5,405 bases of DNA from an uncultured beta proteobacterium (GTDB taxonomy: Bacteria > Pseudomonadota > Gammaproteobacteria > Burkholderiales > Burkholderiaceae_C), in assembly GCA_903927495.1 (NCBI GenBank), contig CAIYNH010000018.1:1-5405 (forward strand). The letters run 5' to 3'. This document shows positions 1 to 5,405 of the stretch, one piece after another (position 1 is the first letter of the stretch; the number at the start of each line of letters is the position of its first letter). The translations under genes were made by a program, and so were the position numbers. The notes below the pieces were generated by a model. It saw nothing but the letters and a program-made list of their open reading frames with translations, did not search any database and was not told the DNA's origin.

Positions 1-2091
1 CACCGTAATACACCCCCCCATTAGCTCCACCAATCCTCGGGTAACGGACAGGCCCAGCCCGGTGCCACCAAACTTGCGCGCGGTGCTCTCATCAGCCTGG
101 GTAAAGGCTTGAAACAACTTGTCCACCACTTCGGCACTCATACCCAAGCCGTTGTCCTGCACGCACAGGCGCACGCCCGGCCTGCCGGCGGGCAGAGTGC
201 AGGGCTCGAGCCGCAGCGCTACTTGACCAGGGTGCCCGGGCCGGCCGGTGGTGAACTTGAGGGCATTGCCAATCAGGTTGAGCAGCACCTGGCGCAGACG
301 ATTGGGGTCGCCCAGTGTCCACTTCGGCAGCTCGGGTGCCACCCGCACTGACAGCGCGATAGACTTGCTGTTGGCGGCCGTGCTCATCAGATTCACCACC
401 CCCTGGGCCACGTCGCTCAGGTTGGTGGGGATGTTTTCAAGATCGAGCTTGCCGGCCTCGATCTTGGAGAAGTCCAGAATGTCGTTGAGGATGGTCAGCA
501 GCGCCATGGACGAATCAGCGATGGTGCGCAGCATGCGCTGCTGGTCGGCGCTCAGCCTGGTCTGTTGCAAGATATCCACCATCCCAATCACCCCGTTCAT
601 GGGGGTGCGAATCTCATGGCTCATATTGGCCAGAAAGCTGCCCTTGGCGCGGTTGGCGGCGTGGGCGCCTTGCTCAGCGAGTTTTCTGGCGGTGATGTCG
701 GTGCGCACGGCGATGTACTCGCGCGCATGACCCTGCTCATCCATGAAGGCTGCGGTGGTGCTGTCTACCCAGTAAAGATGGCCGTCTTTGGCCCGGTTGC
801 AGACCTCCGCACGCCAGATTTCACCACGGCCAATGGTCTGGTACATATCGGCAAAAAAACCCTTGGGGTGGTGCCCGGAGTTGATCAGGTGGTGATCCTT
901 GCCCATGAACTCTTCGGGCGTGTAGCCACTGATTTCGGCGAACTTGCGGTTGCCATAGGTGATGCGCCCGTCGATGTCGCAAATGGTCACGATCGCGTGC
1001 TCATCAATCACATGGCGCTGTTGCTTGAGTTGAAATATGGCCGCATTGGTGACCAACAGGCTGGTCTGAAGATCTGCCGTCTTTTGCGTCACCATTTCGG
1101 TAAGTTGCTCGCGATTGCGGTTGCTCTGGCTAAGACCGCGCAAACACTGCGCGATTAATCCGATCAGCAGCAAACTGGCTACACCGGCAATCCACAGCAT
1201 GACTCGCTGCTGCTGGTGTACTGCTGCCAGTTGTTCGTCGGTTCCGGCCGAAACGATGAGGGTCAGACCGTAGGCGGGCATTTTGAAATAGCTATAGATG
1301 CGATCAATGCCGTCGGTTTGCCCGACGCGGCGGTAGTTGCCTTGCTGAGGCACAACGGCAGCGGTAAAGGGGGTGTCGATGAGCTTGCCGATGTACTTGT
1401 CCTGGTCAAGCGAGCGCGCCATGATCTCACCACTGTCGCGCACAACCGACACCAGGCCTTGCTCACCGAGATCAATTTTTTGGTAGAAACGGGTGAAATA
1501 GCCCGGATCAACCGACATCACGATCACCCCGGCAAAGCGACCTTGGTTAAAAATGGGCCTCGTCAGCTGTAGCGACCACTTGCCCGACACACGGCCTTTG
1601 ACCGGCCGACTGACAAAAAGCTTGTCGTCGTGCAGCCCCTGTGCGTGGACCCTGAAGTGCTCGCGGTCAGACAGGTCAACGCCTGGCCCGCCCAGATTGG
1701 AGTACACCAGAACGCCCTCAGCATCAATGATGGCGATCTGCAACACGGCATCTCCCAATAGCTTGCGGCGCGTCTCAATCGCGCCAGGCATGGCATCGGG
1801 TTTGTTTACCCAGACGTTGCGCAACTCAAACAGGGTGTAGTCAACGCGCTGAAAGGCTGACTCGGTGTGCTCGGAAAAAGCCAGCGCCAAACTTGCAGTG
1901 TGCTTGCTCAGCCCGGCCTGAGTTTCTTTCTCGATTTTCTGGTACTGCCAGGCCAATACCCCCCACAGGACCGCCAACGTCAAAGCCAGCGACAGGAGCA
2001 GTAACCACTTGCGCAGCGACTCTCGGCTACGCACGTAGGCTGCATTACCGTTGGTGTTTTCTTTTCCCGCATTCATGCGCCGATGTTGCAT
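1..2091 (-). CDS. Cache-PAS sensor histidine kinase, probably hybrid (3' end outside window)
   Basis: Inner-membrane sensor kinase expected to autophosphorylate on His and pass the phosphate to a receiver domain. The minus-strand frame is open for 697 codons and runs off the window edge. Order: TM1 about 29-48; periplasmic double-Cache (PDC-like) sensor about 55-285, including SDREHFRVH and GKWSLQLTRPI; TM2 about 298-315; linker helix; PAS about 360-470 ending in an ITARKLAEQ PAC-like segment; HisKA with H-box SHEIRTPMN (phospho-His492); HATPase with N-box (N605, N609), G1 DNGLG (646-650), F-box (F660, F663) and G2 GGTGLGL (675-681). All visible catalytic motifs are intact. The H-box and G2 wording is that of hybrid (BarA/LuxQ-like) kinases, so receiver and perhaps Hpt domains probably follow outside the window (inference). 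Ligand unknown. Start: ATG at 2091 with a weak GGCAG just upstream; an in-frame ATG at 2076 (MNAGKEN) is a realistic alternative. Neither has a strong ribosome binding site. Confidence 0.93.
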   Translation of the reverse strand, partial: MQHRRMNAGKENTNGNAAYVRSRESLRKWLLLLSLALTLAVLWGVLAWQYQKIEKETQAGLSKHTASLALAFSEHTESAFQRVDYTLFELRNVWVNKPDAMPGAIETRRKLLGDAVLQIAIIDAEGVLVYSNLGGPGVDLSDREHFRVHAQGLHDDKLFVSRPVKGRVSGKWSLQLTRPIFNQGRFAGVIVMSVDPGYFTRFYQKIDLGEQGLVSVVRDSGEIMARSLDQDKYIGKLIDTPFTAAVVPQQGNYRRVGQTDGIDRIYSYFKMPAYGLTLIVSAGTDEQLAAVHQQQRVMLWIAGVASLLLIGLIAQCLRGLSQSNRNREQLTEMVTQKTADLQTSLLVTNAAIFQLKQQRHVIDEHAIVTICDIDGRITYGNRKFAEISGYTPEEFMGKDHHLINSGHHPKGFFADMYQTIGRGEIWRAEVCNRAKDGHLYWVDSTTAAFMDEQGHAREYIAVRTDITARKLAEQGAHAANRAKGSFLANMSHEIRTPMNGVIGMVDILQQTRLSADQQRMLRTIADSSMALLTILNDILDFSKIEAGKLDLENIPTNLSDVAQGVVNLMSTAANSKSIALSVRVAPELPKWTLGDPNRLRQVLLNLIGNALKFTTGRPGHPGQVALRLEPCTLPAGRPGVRLCVQDNGLGMSAEVVDKLFQAFTQADESTARKFGGTGLGLSVTRGLVELMGGCITV

Positions 2092-2288
2092 GTTCTGCCA
2101 GGCTTTCGCTATCAGACATTTCAGATTTGCATGTAGGAAATCGACTACACGCAAACCTTACCGGCACACCAACACTGGCCGATCGAAGGTCCGGCCCGCT
2201 TGACCAGCAGCGCTCTGCAGAGTACCCATCTGCGGATAGACCTTGATTCCCGCGCTATGCCACTGGCTGCTTACTGGATAAATTTTGT

Positions 2289-2313
2289 CTTATGCAAAAA
2301 CTGTGGGCATAAG
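2289..2313. repeat. 7-bp inverted repeat CTTATGC / GCATAAG
   Basis: CTTATGC at 2289-2295 is a perfect inverted match to GCATAAG at 2307-2313, with an 11-nt loop. It shares bases with the GGGCA/TGCCC hairpin, so the two folds are mutually exclusive in RNA. As DNA it could also be a dyad operator. Function unknown. Confidence 0.4.
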
Positions 2314-2320
2314 CTGCCCG
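2296..2320 (-). terminator. Weak candidate terminator for the hemerythrin-like gene
   Basis: Read on the minus strand, GGGCA-GCTTA-TGCCC forms a 5-bp stem (2319-2315 with 2309-2305), followed by ACAG and then TTTTT at 2300-2296. It sits about 145 nt after the stop codon of the hemerythrin-like gene. The stem is short and the T run begins 4 nt after it, so this is weak as an intrinsic terminator. A competing 7-bp stem (2289-2295 with 2307-2313) uses the same bases. Confidence 0.25.
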
Positions 2321-2465
2321 TCACCAACATCCTGTTCAGTTAACGCGAATGAATGCGGCTTGGTTCAGCTCACCGCGCCAGGCGGATTGGGCTTCAAGCT
2401 TGAGTCGGAGAACCCTGGGCGACAAAATTTCAATCGTTACTCACTACGAGGAAACGCCTGCACAC

Positions 2466-2900
2466 CTAGCAGAATGCTTTTCCCTCAACCTTGTCAGCAG
2501 CGGCATACAGTTCATTGTTTTCACGCTTTATTCGGTCTGCTAGGGCGGTGATGATGCCCTTGCTGTCACGTACAAATCCAGTTGGGTCGGCTTTTATCAT
2601 CGTTGAAGTATTCCATTTCCCGTTGTACGCAACCACCGCGCCCGCAGTCGACTTCATCTCCACGGCAAACCTTTTTGCAATGGCGGCAACTGTAGGATCT
2701 TTGTGGCCAGCAAGTTCAGGGTACAAAACTTTATCTTCTGTTGCGATATGCATGGTCAGGGAGCCAATCAGTTTTGATAGCACTGTTCGCGCCGGAGTAG
2801 CGTCCGCAGCCAGTGCGGTCGGGTTTAACAATCCTTGCAGTTGCGTTGCCAATGCCATCAGGTCATTGTGCTGCTGCCGAAATCGATCTGTACGTGCCAT
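2466..2900 (-). CDS. Hemerythrin-like (HHE domain) protein
   Basis: A 144-residue cytoplasmic, all-helical protein of the hemerythrin/HHE family, whose members bind a diiron or related metal centre and act in O2/NO binding, iron handling or stress protection. Visible family features: His11 in RQQHND, His51 and Glu55 in LTMHIATEDKVLYPEL (the H-x3-E-x4-YP signature), and a C-terminal helix RIKRENNELY (125-132) where classical hemerythrins have H-x3-E. There Arg replaces the usual His while acidic Glu127/Glu130 remain, as I recall for the HHE subgroup ending in RENNELY. No signal peptide or membrane segment. Start: ATG at 2900 is chosen because AAGGA lies 5 nt upstream and the domain begins there. 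The in-frame ATG at 2990 would add 30 unrelated residues, has no ribosome binding site, and would place the 14-bp palindrome inside the gene. Exact ligand and role cannot be told from sequence. Confidence 0.88.
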   Translation of the reverse strand: MARTDRFRQQHNDLMALATQLQGLLNPTALAADATPARTVLSKLIGSLTMHIATEDKVLYPELAGHKDPTVAAIAKRFAVEMKSTAGAVVAYNGKWNTSTMIKADPTGFVRDSKGIITALADRIKRENNELYAAADKVEGKAFC

Positions 2901-2905
2901 GATTT

Positions 2906-2911
2906 TCCTTA
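2906..2911 (-). promoter_or_regulatory. Ribosome binding site of hemerythrin-like gene
   Basis: On the minus strand TAAGGA precedes ATG (2900-2898) with a 5-nt spacer AAATC. This decides the start at 2900 over the upstream ATG at 2990, which lacks such a motif. Confidence 0.75.
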
Positions 2912-2971
2912 GGTGAGTGTTGAATGCTTTTGTGACAAGCCGGACAATGCTACTCTCATTGAATTTTGCAT

Positions 2972-2985
2972 TCAGAATATTCTGA
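2972..2985. promoter_or_regulatory. 14-bp perfect palindrome, putative operator of the hemerythrin-like gene
   Basis: TCAGAATATTCTGA is its own reverse complement. It lies 72 bp upstream of the hemerythrin-like start and is followed toward the gene by GAATGCAAAATTCAATG, which repeats the GAAT/ATTC elements. Position and symmetry fit a dimeric regulator site. Hemerythrin-family genes in proteobacteria are often controlled by NO- or iron-sensing regulators such as NsrR, but this sequence is not a clear match to any consensus I can state with confidence. Confidence 0.4.
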
Positions 2986-3264
2986 CACATGGGCTACCAG
3001 GAAGTTCTCCTTGAAGTAAAGTGGGACTGGCTTCCGGCTGCACATTGTTGCGGGCAATGCGAGGGTTTTTACGTGTATTGAAAGCGTTTTTGCGGGACGA
3101 TACTTGGTTTCATGGGGTTGAATGCCAATCCACCAAGTTACAGACATCTGTGCTGGGCATGGGGCAACAAGTAAGCTCACTAAAATCCGACCCCACAGGT
3201 AAATCTGCAGTTGGCTTTGCGTAGCTTCCCTTCAGAAATTGCTATCGCTGTACGTCACAAAAAC

Positions 3265-3270
3265 AGGAGT
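3265..3270 (+). promoter_or_regulatory. Ribosome binding site of MCP gene
   Basis: AGGAGT lies upstream of ATG 3276, with 6 nt between AGGAG and the start codon. This is a strong Shine-Dalgarno match and fixes the MCP start. Confidence 0.85.
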
Positions 3271-3275
3271 TCCGC

Positions 3276-5039
3276 ATGTTTCAGCTGAGTCAACTTAGTA
3301 TTTCGAAACGACTGTGGTTCATGGTTTTCTTCGCCTTGGTCGGCGTTATCGTCCAGGCTGCTTCCTCACTGTACTCGGAGGCCAACATCCTGACCAGCGA
3401 GCGTTACAGCAGCGTGCGTCAGAATGTGGAAGTAGCTCATGCGCTGATTTCCCACTTTCAGGATCAGGTCAGCAAGGGCAAGTTGACGGAGACCGAAGGC
3501 AAACTTCGGGCTATCGAGAGCGTTAAGGTGTTGCGCTACAACGGGTCAGAATATTTCTGGATCAACGACATGCAGCCAAAAATGGTCATGCATCCGATCA
3601 AGCCAGAGCTGGATGGTACCGACCTGACCCAGAACCAGGACCCCAACGGAAAACACCTGTTTGTGGAGTTTGCCAATACCGTCAAAGCCAATCAGTCCGG
3701 CTTTGTCTCTTACATGTGGCCCAAACCAGGCAGTGCCAACCCGGTTCCGAAGATTTCATTTGTCAAGGGTTTTGCGCCTTGGGGTTGGATTGTTGGCTCA
3801 GGTGTCTATACCGACACCATTGATGAGGTTATCCGATACCGTCTGATGACCATTGTTGCCGGATGCGTGGTGCTGGTTCTGGTGATGATGGCTATTGGAC
3901 TACTGGTCACGCACAGTTTGCTCAAACAACTCGGGGTCGAACCAGTGGCTGCGACGGCGATTACGCATCGGCTCGCACAAGGTGATCTGTCAGCAAACAT
4001 TGTGCTCAAAGCAGGCGATCAATCTAGCTTGTTGTTTGCCATCAAAAGCATGCGCGACAGCTTCGCCAAGATTGTGGGTGACGTACGGCACGGCAGTGAA
4101 TCGGTAGCCGCAGCAAGTTCCGAGATCGCCCAGGGCAACTACGACCTGTCCACCCGAACCGAGAGCCAGGCCAATGCGCTGGAACAAACTGCCGCCTCCA
4201 TGGAGCAACTCAGCGCCACGGTGAAGCAAAACGCCGACAGCGCACGCCAGGCCAATCAACTCGCTGCCAATGCCTCGACAGTGGCAGTCAAGGGCGGCGA
4301 AGTCGTGGCCCAAGTGGTGGACACCATGAAGGGGATCAACGATGCCTCTCGCAAAATATCGGACATCATCAGCGTCATCGACGGCATCGCATTTCAGACC
4401 AACATTCTGGCACTCAACGCGGCGGTTGAAGCCGCCCGAGCTGGCGAGCAGGGCCGGGGCTTTGCCGTAGTGGCCAGTGAAGTACGTTCGCTTGCCGGGC
4501 GCAGCGCTGACGCTGCCAAGGAGATCAAAGCCCTAATCAATGCCAGCGTGGAGCGAGTGGAAAAGGGCACAGCCTTGGTGGATCAGGCCGGCAGCACCAT
4601 GACCGAAGTGGTCAGCAGCATTCGGCGCGTGACCGACCTGATGGGCGAGATCAGCGCCGCCAGCAACGAACAAAGTGCGGGTGTTTCGAAAGTGGGTAAA
4701 GCCGTGCTGCAAATGGATCAAGTGACCCAGCAAAATGCCGCGCTTGTGGAGGAAATCTCCAAGGCCGCCAGCAATCTCAAAGCCAAAGCTCAGGACCTGG
4801 TGCAGGTGGTTGCCGTGTTTAACTTAGGTGATGAGCAGCCTGCACCTCGAAAAAGTCAACATTCCAATCGCGAAAAACCGTTGCACATTGACATGCACCC
4901 ACTGCTGCAAACCAGCAAACCCGTAGCGAAAATGTCAACCCTAAAACACACACCGACCAATTCCAAGGCACTGCCCAAACCCCTACCGACCGCCAAAGCA
5001 CCCCCCGCCAGCGAAAATGACCACTGGGAAACGTTTTAG
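3276..5039 (+). CDS. Methyl-accepting chemotaxis protein with single-Cache sensor and CheR-docking tail
   Basis: A 587-residue transmembrane chemoreceptor that senses a periplasmic ligand and controls CheA through CheW, biasing flagellar rotation. TM1 about 13-31; periplasmic single Cache (sCache_2-like) about 45-187, with [15 protein letters not shown] and the closing [16 protein letters not shown]2 about 190-211; HAMP about 213-265; signalling coiled coil about 275-515. The hairpin tip that binds CheA/Che[21 protein letters not shown] (385-404), is intact. Likely methylation segments lie around E310/Q311 (AASMEQLSA), E465/Q466 and E492/E493. After the coiled coil comes a Lys/Pro-rich linker (about 520-578) ending in HWETF, a close variant of the NWETF pentapeptide that tethers CheR and CheB in enteric Tar/Tsr. 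Start fixed by AGGAG. Transcribed alone and divergent from the hemerythrin-like gene. Ligand not predictable; related sCache_2 receptors often bind small organic acids (family knowledge, not shown here). Confidence 0.97.
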   Translation: MFQLSQLSISKRLWFMVFFALVGVIVQAASSLYSEANILTSERYSSVRQNVEVAHALISHFQDQVSKGKLTETEGKLRAIESVKVLRYNGSEYFWINDMQPKMVMHPIKPELDGTDLTQNQDPNGKHLFVEFANTVKANQSGFVSYMWPKPGSANPVPKISFVKGFAPWGWIVGSGVYTDTIDEVIRYRLMTIVAGCVVLVLVMMAIGLLVTHSLLKQLGVEPVAATAITHRLAQGDLSANIVLKAGDQSSLLFAIKSMRDSFAKIVGDVRHGSESVAAASSEIAQGNYDLSTRTESQANALEQTAASMEQLSATVKQNADSARQANQLAANASTVAVKGGEVVAQVVDTMKGINDASRKISDIISVIDGIAFQTNILALNAAVEAARAGEQGRGFAVVASEVRSLAGRSADAAKEIKALINASVERVEKGTALVDQAGSTMTEVVSSIRRVTDLMGEISAASNEQSAGVSKVGKAVLQMDQVTQQNAALVEEISKAASNLKAKAQDLVQVVAVFNLGDEQPAPRKSQHSNREKPLHIDMHPLLQTSKPVAKMSTLKHTPTNSKALPKPLPTAKAPPASENDHWETF

Positions 5040-5063
5040 CCGCAGTCACGGTATAACTTCAGC

Positions 5064-5090
5064 CGATCAGAGATAAATAAGCTCTGACCG
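5064..5090 (+). terminator. Hairpin after the MCP stop, weak terminator candidate
   Basis: CGATCAGAG (5064-5072) pairs with CTCTGACCG (5082-5090) around a 9-nt AT-rich loop, with one A-C mismatch. It begins 25 nt after the MCP stop codon, the expected place for a terminator, but there is no following T run. It may serve Rho-dependent ending or 3'-end protection instead. Confidence 0.3.
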
Positions 5091-5145
5091 CATACTGGCA
5101 AAGCACAACGCACTATTGAACTAATAGCGTCGCGGTACCTGTTCC

Positions 5146-5235
5146 GTGATATTGGGGTCTGAGCCCGACTCGGGGTGACGCGGCTGACTCAATCAAGCGA
5201 CATCGGGCCGAATCGGGATCCGACCCCAAAATCAC
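5146..5235. repeat. 90-bp imperfect palindrome with 28-bp arms (REP/MITE-like)
   Basis: The left arm 5146-5173 (begins GTGATATTGGGGTCTGAG) matches the reverse complement of the right arm 5208-5235 at 24 of 28 positions, with 34 bp between them. The arms carry the GGGGTC...GACCCC theme that I recall from betaproteobacterial intergenic REP-like palindromes, some linked to REP-associated transposases. No transposase is encoded inside, so this would be a non-autonomous element or a large transcribed hairpin. Identity as a mobile repeat is inference; the palindrome itself is directly visible. Confidence 0.6.
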
Positions 5236-5241
5236 TAAGCC

Positions 5242-5336
5242 TGTGGCGGTTGCGGAAACCACTCATCGCAAGGTGTCTGAAGGTATTACCCGGTCAATCG
5301 TGCATCAAGAAGTCAGCCCACAGGCAACCGGCCACA
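5242..5336. repeat. Long-spaced inverted repeat TGTGGCGGTTGC / GCAACCGGCCACA
   Basis: The 12-nt left arm at 5242-5253 matches the reverse complement of 5324-5336 with a single one-base insertion, across a 70-bp spacer. It directly follows the 90-bp palindrome, so both may be parts of one compound element. No coding function seen. Confidence 0.45.
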
Positions 5337-5351
5337 TAGGGCTGTTAGGCT

Positions 5352-5393
5352 CCCCCTCGCCCGGCGGGGCGAGGGGGTTGGGGGGAGTGGGGG
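5352..5393. repeat. GC-rich hairpin overlapping a four-run G-quadruplex motif
   Basis: CCCCCTCGCCC (5352-5362) pairs perfectly with GGGCGAGGGGG (5367-5377) over a GGCG loop. The right arm is continued by more G runs: GGGG 5366-5369, GGGGG 5373-5377, GGGGGG 5380-5385 and GGGGG 5389-5393, separated by 3, 2 and 3 nt. No T tract follows on either strand, so a classical intrinsic terminator is unlikely. On the minus strand it reads as C-run/CCCAACCCC text like a widespread proteobacterial intergenic palindromic repeat I recall. The element may continue past the window edge. Confidence 0.55.
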
Positions 5394-5405
5394 CAAGTGC
5401 CAAAA

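Larger units (their letters stand above)
2092..2465. other. Intergenic region between hemerythrin-like gene and histidine kinase
   Basis: This 374-bp gap lies downstream of the hemerythrin-like gene and upstream of the kinase, both on the minus strand. I see no credible gene in it. Short open frames exist on the plus strand (for example from ATG 2349), but they lack a ribosome binding site and resemble no family I recognise. It contains hairpins at 2289-2319, a 10-bp palindrome CTCTGCAGAG at 2213-2222, and a TGTAG/CTACA inverted repeat at 2132-2149, about 40 bp before the kinase start, which could be an operator half-site pair. No convincing sigma70 promoter was found. The length of the gap argues that the two genes are separate transcription units. 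Confidence 0.6.
2901..3275. other. Divergent intergenic region between hemerythrin-like gene and MCP
   Basis: This 375-bp region should hold the promoters of both divergent genes. It contains the hemerythrin ribosome binding site, a 14-bp palindrome (2972-2985) within an ATTC/GAAT-rich stretch (2956-2985), an ATCCGACCCCA motif shared with the far side of the MCP (3185-3195), and the MCP ribosome binding site. For the MCP, TTGAAA near 3079 followed by GATACT is a possible sigma70 pair, but the 15-bp spacer is short. I could not find a good sigma28 (FliA) TAAA-N15-GCCGATAA match. Open frames of up to 74 codons here look spurious. Confidence 0.55.
5040..5405. other. Repeat-rich noncoding region after the MCP
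   Basis: No supported gene in 366 bp. The stretch holds, in order, a small hairpin just after the MCP stop, a short CTATT/AATAG hairpin (5113-5126), a 90-bp imperfect palindrome (5146-5235), a long-spaced inverted repeat (5242-5336), and a GC-rich hairpin overlapping a G-run tract (5352-5393). One plus-strand frame is open from about 5231 to the window end, but it lacks ATG and a ribosome binding site and its last third is made of the low-complexity repeat. I treat it as chance. Confidence 0.6.

Noticed and set aside
248..730. 160-codon plus-strand open frame
   Set aside because: Antisense to the HisKA/HATPase coding region; low-complexity Ser/Arg/Leu composition typical of shadow frames.
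565..1158. 197-codon plus-strand open frame
   Set aside because: It is antisense to the PAS and linker part of the kinase, whose minus-strand frame has all family motifs. The antisense product resembles nothing, and GC-rich codon use explains the open frame.
2213..2222. 10-bp palindrome CTCTGCAGAG
   Set aside because: Short, isolated and with no positional link to a promoter; a palindrome of this length can occur by chance.
2349..2543. 64-codon plus-strand frame (begins MNAAWFSSPRQAD)
   Set aside because: No ribosome binding site, overlaps the 3' end of the hemerythrin-like gene on the other strand, and no recognised family.
2901..2990. 30-residue N-terminal extension of the hemerythrin-like protein from ATG 2990
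   Set aside because: No ribosome binding site at 2990, while AAGGA is well placed before ATG 2900, and the HHE domain begins right at the shorter start.
2956..3180. 74-codon minus-strand frame upstream of the hemerythrin-like gene
   Set aside because: Starts at GTG without a good ribosome binding site, covers the likely regulatory palindrome, and has no recognisable domain.
3181..3225. Possible sigma28 (FliA) promoter for the MCP from TAAA motifs
   Set aside because: Neither TAAA at 3181 nor at 3200 is followed at the right distance by anything close to GCCGATAA.
5231..5405. Open plus-strand frame running to the window end
   Set aside because: No ATG, no ribosome binding site, and its end is encoded by the GC hairpin/G-run repeat. 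A real gene start cannot be supported.

Overview
This looks like an ordinary chromosomal stretch from a flagellated, aquatic-type betaproteobacterium, most likely Burkholderiales and probably Comamonadaceae (Rhodoferax/Polaromonas-like). That assignment comes from the wording of the MCP signalling domain, the histidine kinase's sensor and PAS domains, and the moderately GC-rich codon use. It is a judgement from memory, not a search result. No phage, plasmid, CRISPR, tRNA, rRNA or intact transposase was seen.

Layout: (1) positions 1-2091, minus strand: a membrane-bound sensor histidine kinase with a periplasmic Cache-type sensor, a PAS domain, and HisKA plus HATPase domains. Its C-terminus runs off the left edge of the window. 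(2) 2092-2465: noncoding, with a few small hairpins. (3) 2466-2900, minus strand: a 144-residue hemerythrin-like (HHE) protein. (4) 2901-3275: a divergent intergenic region holding a 14-bp perfect palindrome upstream of the hemerythrin gene and the ribosome binding site of the next gene. (5) 3276-5039, plus strand: a complete 587-residue methyl-accepting chemotaxis protein with a periplasmic single-Cache domain and a C-terminal WETF tail for CheR/CheB docking. (6) 5040-5405: noncoding and rich in repeats, with a 90-bp imperfect palindrome, a second long-spaced inverted repeat, and a very GC-rich hairpin overlapping a four-run G-quadruplex motif.

The three genes share a theme of sensing: two transmembrane receptors with extracytoplasmic Cache domains (one feeding phosphotransfer, one feeding flagellar chemotaxis) and a small cytoplasmic diiron-type protein that in relatives binds O2 or NO or handles iron. 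They are not an obvious operon: gaps of about 370 bp separate them and the MCP is divergent. Any functional link is inference only.

I found no convincing new system here. The items most worth a second look are the repeat-dense noncoding tail after the MCP and the palindrome in front of the hemerythrin gene.
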